Assembly: GCF_002813375.1 (NCBI RefSeq)
Contig: NZ_PHUJ01000003.1
Location: 3,658,001 to 3,722,000, forward strand
Direction: 5' to 3'
From: Pseudonocardia alni
Lineage (GTDB): Bacteria; Actinomycetota; Actinomycetes; Mycobacteriales; Pseudonocardiaceae
DNA length: 64,000 bases
The position numbers and the translations under genes are program-made. Of the stretch, positions 1-6,915 are shown piece by piece; position 1 is the stretch's first letter, and each line of letters starts with the position of its first letter. The notes under the pieces are model-generated. The model had not been told where the DNA came from. It made no database searches and saw only the letters and a program-made list of their open reading frames with translations.

Positions 1-173
1 TGCCGGGTCACGACAGCCGGGACGACGACGATGAGCGGGCCGAGTCCTGCCGCCGGTGTCAGTACGACGGGGAGGCCGACTCCCGCGGAGAGCTGCGCGA
101 AGAAGGCGATCAGCGGTGCCGCCGTCCACAGGCCGAGTGCGGCGCTGAGGAGGACCCGGTTCGGATCGAGCAC
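1..173 (-). CDS. membrane protein, partial (runs off left edge)
   Basis: Only the amino-terminal part of this minus-strand gene is in the window. From GTG at 173 the translation is hydrophobic, with two membrane-like stretches (around residues 7-30 and 33-54) and a conserved-looking opening VLDPNRVLLSAALGLW. The same frame stays open upstream and gives a plausible RDVEALRGGKA, but I find no ATG, GTG or TTG there before the tRNA. The true start is therefore uncertain. No family is recognised and no function is assigned. Confidence 0.45.
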   Translation of the reverse strand, partial: MLDPNRVLLSAALGLWTAAPLIAFFAQLSAGVGLPVVLTPAAGLGPLIVVVPAVVTR

Positions 174-341
174 CGCCTTCCCACCTCGCAGCGCCTCGAC
201 GTCCCGTCCGCCGCCGGGCCGTCGCAGGGTGCGCAGGGATGCCGGACCTCGTCGCCTCGCCCGTCCACCGCGGAGACCGGGGCCGGGAACGACGAACGCC
301 GGGCCACCCGCGAGGGTGTGCCCGGCGTTCCGCCTTCCTGC

Positions 342-429
342 TGGCGGAGGATAGGGGATTTGAACCCCTGAGGGATTGCTCCCAACACGCTTTCCAAGCG
401 TGCGCCCTAGGCCACTAGGCGAATCCTCC
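342..429 (-). tRNA. tRNA-Ser(GGA)
   Basis: The minus strand folds as a class II tRNA: acceptor GGAGGAT pairs with ATCCTCC, the anticodon loop TTGGAAA gives anticodon GGA, and a long variable arm (GGGAGCAATCCC) is followed by a T arm AGGGGTTCAAATCCCCT. Discriminator G and CCA are encoded. The order tRNA-Ser, SRP RNA, dnaX recurs in actinobacteria. Confidence 0.97.
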
Positions 430-512
430 GCGAAAGAGGTTACGCGACGCCCTCGGTGATCCGACGCGGCCCCCTCGCCGCCCGACGGCGCCGTCCGTGG
501 CACACTGTCCGT

Positions 513-598
513 GGACCCCGTGCGGCGTCCATCCTGTGAACTCCCCCAGGGCCGGAAGGCAGCAAGGGTCAACAGGCTCTGGCGGGTGCGCGGGGTCC
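513..598 (+). ncRNA. ffs: signal recognition particle RNA, small (4.5S) type
   Basis: The core GGCCGGAAGGCAGCAAGGGT is the conserved domain IV (Ffh-binding) loop. It is enclosed by TCCTGTGAACTCCCCCAGG and AACAGGCTCTGGCGG strands, and the ends close with GGACCCCG (513-520) against CGGGGTCC (591-598). The RNA scaffolds Ffh for co-translational membrane targeting. It lies just upstream of dnaX in the same orientation, which excludes an earlier in-frame dnaX start. Confidence 0.95.
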
Positions 599-655
599 CC
601 TTCTGTCTCCGAGCGGGTCCCCGGAGTGTCGGACCCCCTGGGTAGCCTTCCCCTC

Positions 656-3283
656 GTGGCTCTGGCTCTGTACCGCAAGTACCGCCCGGCCAAGCTGGCC
701 GACGTCGTGGGGCAGGAGCACGTCACCGAGCCCCTGGCCACCGCCCTCACCGCGGGGCGGATCAACCACGCGTATCTGTTCTCGGGGCCGCGGGGCTGCG
801 GCAAGACGTCCTCGGCGCGCATCCTGGCGCGCTCGCTGAACTGCGAGCAGGGGCCGACCCCGGATCCCTGCGGCGTCTGCAACTCGTGCATCGCGCTCGC
901 CCCCGAGGGGTCGGGCAGCATCGACGTCGTCGAGCTCGACGCGGCGTCGCACGGTGGTGTCGAGGACGCGCGCGAGCTGCGTGACCGGGCGTTCTACGCG
1001 CCCGCCGAGTCGCGCTACCGCGTGTTCGTCGTCGACGAGGCGCACATGGTCACCACCCAGGGCTTCAACGCGCTGCTCAAGATCGTCGAGGAGCCCCCGG
1101 AGCACCTGGTTTTCGTGTTCGCGACGACGGAGCCGGAGAAGGTGCTCCCGACGATCCGGTCGCGGACCCACCACTACCCGTTCCGGCTGATCCCGCCCGG
1201 CACGATGCGCGCGCTGCTGGAGAAGATCTGCGGCGAGGAGCAGGTGACCGTCGCGCCGCCGGTGTTCCCGCTGGTCATCCGGGCGGGGGGCGGCTCGGCC
1301 CGGGACACGCTGTCGGTGCTGGACCAGCTGCTCGCCGGCGCCGGGCCGCAGGGTGTGACCTACGAGCGCGCGGTCGCGCTGCTCGGGGTGACCGACTCCG
1401 GCCTGATCGACGACACCGTCGACGCGCTCGCCGCGGCCGACGGCGCGGCCGTCTACGGCGCGGTGGACCGGCTCGTCGAGGCCGGGCACGACCCCCGTCG
1501 CTTCGCCTCGGACCTGCTGCAGCGCTTCCGCGACCTGATGCTCGTGCAGGCCGTGCCGGACGCCGCCGAGCAGGGACTGGTCGACGGCGCCGCGGACGAG
1601 CTGTCCCGGATGGCCGACCAGGCCGCCCGGCTCGGCCCGGCCACCCTCACCCGCTACGGCGAGATCCTGCACCAGGGTCTGATCGAGATGCGCGGGGCGA
1701 CCGCCCCGCGGCTGCTGCTGGAGCTGCTGGTCTCGCGGATGCTGCTCCCGGCGGCCACGACCTCCGACGGCGGGCTGCTCGAACGCCTGGAGCGCATCGA
1801 GCGGCGCAACGCGATCGCGCCGGGCCCCGCCGGCCCGGCCGACGACGGCGGAGCCGCCAAGCGGTTCGTCCGGCCCAGCGAGCGCCCGGCCACCCCGGAG
1901 CCGACCGGCGGCGCACCGTCGCGTTCCGCGGAACGCGAGGCAGGGGCGCCGACGGCCGTGCCCGCCCCGGCACCGCCGCGGCCGGCCGGGCCCGTCCCGT
2001 CACCCACCGCCCCGGCACCCGCCGTCCCGGAGCCGGCGGGGACCGGACCGGAGGCGGGCGCGGCGCGTTCCGCGGAACGCAACGACGGCCGGGCCACGGC
2101 CACCGCTGCCGCCCCGGCCGCAGCCCCCGGCGCGCACCAGAGCGACGGCCCCCATGACCGGGGCGGCGACGCCCACGACCGGGGCGGCGACGCCCACGAC
2201 CGGGGCGGTGAGCCCTCCGGTCGTGGCCCCGCGTCCGCGGATGCCGGGAACCGTCCGGCGGGCGCCACGGCGCCCCACGCCGAGGCCGCGACCGGACCAC
2301 GCGGGCCGGGCGGCGCCGCGACGGAGGCGGCGTCCTCGGGCAGGCCCGCTGCTCCCTCCGCCGGTGCGGAGTCCGGCGCGGAGCGTTCCGCGGAACGCGC
2401 CCCGGCGACCGCCGGCCCGGCCCCGGTGGACGGCCCGGCTGCCGACCGACCTGCTGCCGAGGGCCCGGATACGGACGGCCCGGCCGCAGAGGGTCGGCCG
2501 GCGGACGGTCGCCGGGCGGACGGGCCGGGAGCGGGCGGGGCCGAGGAGCCCGCCGCGCAGGAGGCCGCAGCCCGTCGCCCCGCCCCGCCCCGCGACGGCG
2601 CCCCCGCCGACGCCGTACCGCCGGAGTCGGCGCAGCCGGTGTCGTCGGCGTCCTCGCTGGACGCGACGGCGGTCCGCCGGGTCTGGCCGGAGATCCTCGC
2701 CGCTGTCCGTCAGCGCAGCCGCAGCACCGAGGCGCTGCTGGTCAACGCCACCGTCCGGGCGGTCGACGGCGACACCCTGGTCCTCGCGATCGGCGCCCCG
2801 CCGCTGGCCCGGCGGCTGTCCGAGGCGCGCAACACCGACGTGATCGCCGATGCGCTGCGCGCCGTCCTCGGGGTCCAGTGGCGGGTCCACTGCGACACCG
2901 GGGAGGCCGCGACCGCGCGTCGCGCCGCCACACCGGAACGCGCGCAGCGGGCGGTGCCGCAGCGCCCCTCCCAGCGCGACGCCCCGCAGCGCGAGCAGGG
3001 CGGGCGGCCCACCCGCGGTCCCGCGGGGGACTCCGACGTCCCGCTGCCGCCGGAGCCGCCGCCGGAGGACGCACCGCCGGACCCTCGTGATGCCGGACCG
3101 CAGGGGGGCGACGGTCCGGGCGCACGACCCGCCCCGGTACGGAACCAGGCCGCCGAGGAGGAGGACATGCTCGCCGAGGCCGCGGCCGAGGCGGCGTCGC
3201 CGGGCGCCCGTCGCGACCCCGAGGCCGCCGCGCTGGAGATCCTCACCTCGCACCTGGGGGCCCGGGCGATCGACCCGCGCTGA
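656..3283 (+). CDS. dnaX: DNA polymerase III subunit gamma/tau
   Basis: Clamp-loader ATPase of the replicative polymerase. GTG at 656 is chosen because the protein then opens ALYRKYRPAKLADVVGQEH as in the family and the SRP RNA lies upstream. Walker A GPRGCGKT is at residues 44-51; zinc cysteines are C63, C72, C75 and C78; the DEAH box sits in VVDEAHMVT. Residues ~390-665 form a long Pro/Ala/Gly/Asp low-complexity linker carrying three SAER palindromic insertions and a short tandem repeat. A folded block near 668-745 (LDATAVRRVWPEIL...) resembles the tau-specific region and an acidic tail follows. At 875 aa it is longer than most dnaX products because of the linker. No slippery frameshift heptamer was seen. 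Confidence 0.95.
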   Translation: MALALYRKYRPAKLADVVGQEHVTEPLATALTAGRINHAYLFSGPRGCGKTSSARILARSLNCEQGPTPDPCGVCNSCIALAPEGSGSIDVVELDAASHGGVEDARELRDRAFYAPAESRYRVFVVDEAHMVTTQGFNALLKIVEEPPEHLVFVFATTEPEKVLPTIRSRTHHYPFRLIPPGTMRALLEKICGEEQVTVAPPVFPLVIRAGGGSARDTLSVLDQLLAGAGPQGVTYERAVALLGVTDSGLIDDTVDALAAADGAAVYGAVDRLVEAGHDPRRFASDLLQRFRDLMLVQAVPDAAEQGLVDGAADELSRMADQAARLGPATLTRYGEILHQGLIEMRGATAPRLLLELLVSRMLLPAATTSDGGLLERLERIERRNAIAPGPAGPADDGGAAKRFVRPSERPATPEPTGGAPSRSAEREAGAPTAVPAPAPPRPAGPVPSPTAPAPAVPEPAGTGPEAGAARSAERNDGRATATAAAPAAAPGAHQSDGPHDRGGDAHDRGGDAHDRGGEPSGRGPASADAGNRPAGATAPHAEAATGPRGPGGAATEAASSGRPAAPSAGAESGAERSAERAPATAGPAPVDGPAADRPAAEGPDTDGPAAEGRPADGRRADGPGAGGAEEPAAQEAAARRPAPPRDGAPADAVPPESAQPVSSASSLDATAVRRVWPEILAAVRQRSRSTEALLVNATVRAVDGDTLVLAIGAPPLARRLSEARNTDVIADALRAVLGVQWRVHCDTGEAATARRAATPERAQRAVPQRPSQRDAPQREQGGRPTRGPAGDSDVPLPPEPPPEDAPPDPRDAGPQGGDGPGARPAPVRNQAAEEEDMLAEAAAEAASPGARRDPEAAALEILTSHLGARAIDPR
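1921..1936. repeat. 16-bp perfect palindrome in dnaX, copy 1
   Basis: GCGTTCCGCGGAACGC reads the same on both strands. It is in frame in the dnaX linker, contributing Ser-Ala-Glu-Arg with its flanks. Identical copies lie at 2065 and 2383. Confidence 0.9.
2065..2080. repeat. 16-bp perfect palindrome in dnaX, copy 2
   Basis: Exact copy of the palindrome at 1921, again in the same reading phase and giving Ser-Ala-Glu-Arg-Asn. Confidence 0.9.
2152..2214 (+). repeat. 21-bp tandem repeat in dnaX linker
   Basis: Three units of 21 bp, of form CCACGACCGGGGCGGCGACGC with small changes. They encode repeated HDRGGDA blocks in the low-complexity linker of the tau subunit. The multiple of three keeps the frame, as expected for slippage expansion. 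Confidence 0.85.
2383..2398. repeat. 16-bp perfect palindrome in dnaX, copy 3
   Basis: Third exact copy of GCGTTCCGCGGAACGC, in the same reading phase, encoding Arg-Ser-Ala-Glu-Arg. I noticed no copy outside dnaX by eye. Confidence 0.9.
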
Positions 3284-3321
3284 CCCCCGGCCCGGACGGG
3301 TCGTGGCCGCGGCACAGGTGC

Positions 3322-4125
3322 TCAGCCGCGCAGCTGTGCCAGCACCGCGGCGGCCACCGCCGCCGCGATCCGGTCCCGCCCGGCGGGGTCGGTGAGCACG
3401 GCGGCGTCGTCGGCGTTGCGCATGTTGCCCGCCTCCACCAGCGCGGTCGGCACGGTCGAGGTGTTCAGGCCGGCCAGGTCCTCGCGGCCGTCGAGCCCGT
3501 CGCGGCCGGTGTAACCGGCCGACGCGAACCCGGCCGAGCGCAGCGCGTCCCGCAGCCCGGTGGCCAGGCGCAGCGACGCCGATCCGGTCCCGTGCACCGT
3601 GGGCTCCGCGTAGGCGACGTGGAACCCGGCGGCCGAGGCCGCCGCGCCGTCCGCGTGCAGCGACACGGCCAGCGCCGCACCGGCCCGGCCGCCCGCCGCG
3701 CCGCGGGCGTCGACGCAGGGGCCGACGCCGTCGTCGTCGGGCCGGGTGAGCACCACCCGCACACCGGCGGCCTCCAGCCGGGACCGCACCCGCCCGGCCA
3801 GGTCCCAGGTGAAGGTGTGCTCGGCGTAGCCGGCGTTCGTGGATGTGCCGGTCGTGTTGCACGGTTTGGTCCCGCCGCGCCCGTCGGGGACCGGCCGGTT
3901 CACCGCGGCCGGGGCCGCGGCGTTGCCGCCGTTGTGCCCGGGGTCGAGCAGCACGACGGGGGCGGGGACCGGCGCCGGGGTGGTGGGCAGCGAACGGGTC
4001 GTCGCGGCGGGTACCGGGGTCGCGTCGACCGAGGGCGGAGCCGGCGCCGCTGCGCCGCAGCCGGCGCACAGCAGCGCGACGACGGCCGGGAGGACGGCTG
4101 TGGCGGAACGGATCAGGGCGCGCAC
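3322..4125 (-). CDS. N-acetylmuramoyl-L-alanine amidase (Amidase_3), exported
   Basis: Zinc amidase that cleaves the bond between N-acetylmuramic acid and the stem peptide in peptidoglycan. The 267-aa protein begins with a signal sequence ending LLCAGC, a lipobox-like site with Cys23 as candidate lipidated residue. The catalytic domain starts near residue 57: DPGHNGG (His64), SLHADG and LVEAGNMRN supply the usual His/Glu zinc and catalytic residues. It corresponds in position to M. tuberculosis Rv3717 (Ami1), next to ebfC and recR, but faces away from both neighbours. It is transcribed divergently from ebfC and convergently with dnaX. Confidence 0.9.
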   Translation of the reverse strand: MRALIRSATAVLPAVVALLCAGCGAAAPAPPSVDATPVPAATTRSLPTTPAPVPAPVVLLDPGHNGGNAAAPAAVNRPVPDGRGGTKPCNTTGTSTNAGYAEHTFTWDLAGRVRSRLEAAGVRVVLTRPDDDGVGPCVDARGAAGGRAGAALAVSLHADGAAASAAGFHVAYAEPTVHGTGSASLRLATGLRDALRSAGFASAGYTGRDGLDGREDLAGLNTSTVPTALVEAGNMRNADDAAVLTDPAGRDRIAAAVAAAVLAQLRG

Positions 4126-4231
4126 GGTCGGTCAGCCTGACACGTCTACCCTGGGAGAAGGACACGTCCGCGCCGGTCGCGCCGGGGAAGCCCCCGATCG
4201 CGCGAGCCGGACCCGACAGCGAGGGGTACGC

Positions 4232-4567
4232 GTGCAACCCGGTCAGCCCGACATGCAGATGATCCTGCAGCAGGCCCAGAAGATGCAGCAGCAGCTCCAG
4301 CAGGCCCAGGCCGAGCTCGCGACCGCCGAGGTCACCGGCCAGGCCGGGAACGGGCTGGTCGAGGTCACCGTCACCGCGGGCCTGGAGCCGCGCTCGGTGC
4401 GGATCGACCCGAAGGTCGTGGATCCCGGCGACGTCGAGACCCTGCAGGACCTCGTCGCCGGCGCGCTCGCCGACGCGGTCCGCCGTGCGCAGGAGCTGCA
4501 GCAGGAGAAGATGGGTCCGCTCGCCGGCGGTCTCGACATGGGCGGCCTGGGCCTCCCGGGCGCCTGA
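4232..4567 (+). CDS. YbaB/EbfC family nucleoid-associated protein
   Basis: Small dimeric DNA-binding protein, 111 aa, encoded directly before recR as in most bacteria. GTG at 4232 follows the ribosome site GAGGGG; an internal ATG at 4253 ([13 protein letters not shown]) is a possible alternative. The Gln-rich N-terminal helix (residues ~8-35) and the motif [22 protein letters not shown] are typical. The tail is Gly/Leu-rich. The stop is separated from the recR start by one base, so the two are translationally coupled. Confidence 0.93.
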   Translation: MQPGQPDMQMILQQAQKMQQQLQQAQAELATAEVTGQAGNGLVEVTVTAGLEPRSVRIDPKVVDPGDVETLQDLVAGALADAVRRAQELQQEKMGPLAGGLDMGGLGLPGA

Positions 4568-4568
4568 G

Positions 4569-5186
4569 GTGTTCGAAGGACCGGTCCAGGACCTGATCGA
4601 CGAGCTGGGGCGCCTGCCCGGGGTCGGTCCGAAGAGCGCCCAGCGCATCGCGTTCCACCTGCTCGCCGCGGACCCGGCCGACATCAACCGGCTCCAGGAA
4701 GTCCTGCAGACGGTCAAGCAGGGCGTCGCGTTCTGCGACGTGTGCGGCAACGTCGCGTCGGACACCCGCTGCCGCTACTGCTCCGACGCACGACGCGACC
4801 CGACGCTGGTGTGCGTGGTCGAGGAGCCCAAGGACGTCCTGGCCGTCGAGCGGACCCGGGAGTTCAAGGGGCGCTACCACGTGCTCGGCGGCGCGCTCGA
4901 CCCGCTGGCCGGGATCGGCCCGGACACGCTGCGGATCCGCGAGCTGCTCGCCCGCCTCGGCGGCACCGGTCCGGCGACCGACGAGACCGAGATCTCCGAG
5001 GTCATCATCGCGACCGACCCCAACACCGAGGGCGAGGCGACCGCGACCTACCTGGTCCGGCTGCTGCGCGACTTCCCGGGCCTGAGCGTCACGCGGCTCG
5101 CGTCCGGCCTGCCGATGGGCGGCGACCTGGAGTTCGCCGACGAGATGACGCTCGGCCGCGCGCTCGCCGGCCGGCGGGCCCTCTAG
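4569..5186 (+). CDS. recR: recombination protein RecR
   Basis: Recombination mediator acting with RecF/RecO at single-strand gaps. The 205-aa product has the helix-hairpin-helix [20 protein letters not shown] (residues ~14-32), a zinc finger with C56, C59, C68 and C71, and a Toprim domain from [16 protein letters not shown] to the C terminus. GTG at 4569 gives the family N terminus [17 protein letters not shown] and abuts the ebfC stop. Confidence 0.97.
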   Translation: MFEGPVQDLIDELGRLPGVGPKSAQRIAFHLLAADPADINRLQEVLQTVKQGVAFCDVCGNVASDTRCRYCSDARRDPTLVCVVEEPKDVLAVERTREFKGRYHVLGGALDPLAGIGPDTLRIRELLARLGGTGPATDETEISEVIIATDPNTEGEATATYLVRLLRDFPGLSVTRLASGLPMGGDLEFADEMTLGRALAGRRAL

Positions 5187-5191
5187 CCCCC

Positions 5192-5227
5192 GGACACGGA
5201 ACGGGCCGGCCCGTCCCGGGCGTGTCG
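5192..5227 (+). terminator. hairpin after recR
   Basis: GGACACG and CGTGTC flank the 14-bp palindrome ACGGGCCGGCCCGT, forming a stem directly after the recR stop. There is no T tract, as is common in high-GC actinobacteria. Confidence 0.55.
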
Positions 5228-5307
5228 TCCCGGTCGTGGCCGGCCACCCGGCGCAGCAACCCCCCGCCGCTGCGCCGTCCTTCCTGGTGGGTCCCGAAAG
5301 CGGCGTC

Positions 5308-5440
5308 AGCCGTATCGACACTCCTTCGGTGAGCCTCAGTCGGTATCGATACGACGTCGGCCGAGCCTCAGTCGGTATCGATACTCCTTCGGCCGAGCCT
5401 CAGTCGGTATCGATACTCCTTCGGCGAGCCTCAGTCGGTG
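5308..5440. repeat. 32-bp tandem repeat with internal palindrome, about 4 copies
   Basis: The unit is GAGCCTCAGTCGGTATCGAT followed by ACTCCTTCGGCC. It starts at 5331, 5363, 5395 and 5426 (period 32, 32, 31), with a degenerate half-copy from 5308. Each full unit holds the palindrome GTATCGATAC. Copy 1 has ACGACGTCGG where the others have ACTCCTTCGG. The last copy overlaps the stop codon of the minus-strand gene ending at 5431. Units abut, so there are no CRISPR-type spacers. Confidence 0.9.
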
Positions 5441-5634
5441 TCCTCGTCGCCCCACGCGTCCACGTGGTGCGGCCGGCCGTGGAGCTGGCGCTGCCTGCGC
5501 TCCCACTCCCGGCGTCGCTGCTCGGCGATCCGGCGCCACGCCTCGCTCTGGCGCCGGTCGGTCACCCCGATCACGATCGCCGAGACGACCAGCATGGCCA
5601 GCCCGGCCAGGGCCACCGCCACCAGCGCGATCAC
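5431..5634 (-). CDS. small single-pass membrane protein, unknown
   Basis: 67 aa from GTG at 5634: one transmembrane helix (IALVAVALAGLAMLVVSAIVI) followed by an Arg/Gln/Glu-rich cytoplasmic-type tail. The start is chosen because its GTGA overlaps the stop of a mini-ORF that has a good ribosome site; GTG at 5643 would add three residues. The stop codon lies inside the tandem repeat. No family is recognised. Confidence 0.6.
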   Translation of the reverse strand: MIALVAVALAGLAMLVVSAIVIGVTDRRQSEAWRRIAEQRRREWERRQRQLHGRPHHVDAWGDEDTD

Positions 5635-5702
5635 GGCGACCACCGCCCGGTACGGGCGCTGTGGTGCGTGCCTGTGTGCGGCACCTGCGTCCTGCGGATC
5701 AT
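5631..5702 (-). CDS. 23-codon leader mini-ORF coupled to the small membrane protein
   Basis: ATG at 5702 is preceded by GAAGGGAGATTGAC, a much better Shine-Dalgarno than anything before the downstream gene. The 23-residue peptide (starting MIRRTQVPHTG) ends in TGA, which overlaps the next GTG start as GTGA. This geometry implies translational coupling. It could also be a relic of an older N terminus. Confidence 0.45.
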   Translation of the reverse strand: MIRRTQVPHTGTHHSARTGRWSP

Positions 5703-5811
5703 GTCAATCTCCCTTCGTGTGTCGCGGTCGGTCCGTGGTCCCCGGTTGACACGGCCGGTGTGGCCGCCGTCACGTCCGGGTGATTCCAGGATGCACGACG
5801 ACACGTCGCCG

Positions 5812-5855
5812 TGCAATTGCAGGCACAGGGAATTGCACAGAACTGTAGATTGCAC
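5812..5855 (+). promoter_or_regulatory. clustered TTGCA motifs upstream of HTH regulator
   Basis: The AT-rich patch contains the palindrome TGCAATTGCA (5812-5821) and further ATTGCAC copies near 5832 and 5849, just before the HTH gene starting at 5881. This looks like an operator plus promoter, possibly autoregulatory. Inference only. Confidence 0.4.
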
Positions 5856-5880
5856 GGCGGGGCCACGGAGGGGGCGCGAG

Positions 5881-6801
5881 GTGGAGCAGGAGCCGACCGG
5901 CGCGCGACGACGGCTGGGTGCCGAACTGCGCAGGCTGCGCGTCAACGCCGGTCTGAAGCTGGAGGACGCCGCGGGCGGCGTGGGCTGCTCGACGTCGAAG
6001 ATCAGCAGGCTGGAGAACGGCAAGGGGGTGCCGCGCCCGGCCGACGTCGCCGCGCTGGTCGAGGTCTACGGCGGGGTCGCCGGGGTCGAGGCGGAGATGC
6101 TCGAGCGGCTCGTCACCGAGAGCCGCACCCGCGGCTGGTGGGAGCCGTTCACCGAGGGCCTGCGCAGCGACCCGCACTTCCTGCCGTCGCCAGGGCGCTA
6201 CGCCGCCGCCGAGTCCGACGCGACCGCCGTCGCCGCGTTCGATTTGACCGTGTTGCACGGGCTGCTCCAGACGCCCGCCTACGCACACGCCGCGCTGCGT
6301 GCCCGGCTCCCGGGGCGTGCGGACTGGGAGATCGACCAGCTCGTGCGGCTGCGCGGACGTCGCCACGAGGCGCTCACCGCGACGCCGCCGCTGGTGTTCG
6401 ACGCCGTCGTCGACGAGGCCGTGCTCGCCCGCGCGACCGGCGGCCCCGCGGTGATGGCCGAGCAGCTCGACCGGCTGCTCACGCTGTCGGGCCTGTCCGA
6501 CGTGACGCTGCGCGTGCTCCCGTTCGGCGCCGGACCGCAGCGGGCGCACGCCGGCCGCTTCGCGATCCTGACCGTCCCCGACGAGCTCGGCCCCGACGTC
6601 GTCCACACCGAGGGGCACGCGGGGGAGTCGTTCCTGGAGTCGCCCGCCGACCTGCGCACCTACCGCGAGGTCTTCGACGAGGTCCGGGCCGCCGCGCTCG
6701 ACGAGGACGCCTCGCGGGCCGCGGTGTCGGGCCACCGGGACGCGCACCGGTCGGCCGTCGACGACGGTCCGGACGAACGGGACGTGCGTACCAGTTCGTA
6801 G
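5881..6801 (+). CDS. XRE-type HTH regulator with DUF5753 domain
   Basis: 306-aa DNA-binding protein. An N-terminal helix-turn-helix (residues ~14-65, RLGAELRRLR...CSTSKISRLENGKG) is followed by a DUF5753 sensor-like domain with the typical WWEPF, LLQTPAYA and RRH segments. Such proteins are abundant in actinomycetes and usually sit beside a DUF397 partner; none is encoded adjacent here. GTG at 5881 is chosen for GGAGGGGG about 8 bases upstream. The 3' end is 114 bases from the ABC importer operon, whose regulation it could influence, but nothing in the sequence proves this. Confidence 0.85.
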   Translation: MEQEPTGARRRLGAELRRLRVNAGLKLEDAAGGVGCSTSKISRLENGKGVPRPADVAALVEVYGGVAGVEAEMLERLVTESRTRGWWEPFTEGLRSDPHFLPSPGRYAAAESDATAVAAFDLTVLHGLLQTPAYAHAALRARLPGRADWEIDQLVRLRGRRHEALTATPPLVFDAVVDEAVLARATGGPAVMAEQLDRLLTLSGLSDVTLRVLPFGAGPQRAHAGRFAILTVPDELGPDVVHTEGHAGESFLESPADLRTYREVFDEVRAAALDEDASRAAVSGHRDAHRSAVDDGPDERDVRTSS

Positions 6802-6915
6802 CACTATCGTGACGCAAGGGTCTACCGGTTGGTAACGGACCGCTATAGGTTTCCCCGTCATCAGGGGTCCTCGCGCACACATCGGGAGGACACCTCTGCC
6901 GACGAGGGGACCGGA

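Noticed and set aside
497-655. Upstream in-frame extension of dnaX to 497
   Set aside because: The extension runs through the SRP RNA gene and encodes no conserved sequence; GTG 656 gives the family N terminus.
2000-4765. A 921-codon minus-strand open frame opposite dnaX and through the amidase gene
   Set aside because: It reads the amidase locus in the wrong frame and lies opposite dnaX, ebfC and recR; no recognisable domain.
5308-5440. CRISPR array
   Set aside because: Repeat units abut with no unique spacers and there are no cas genes.
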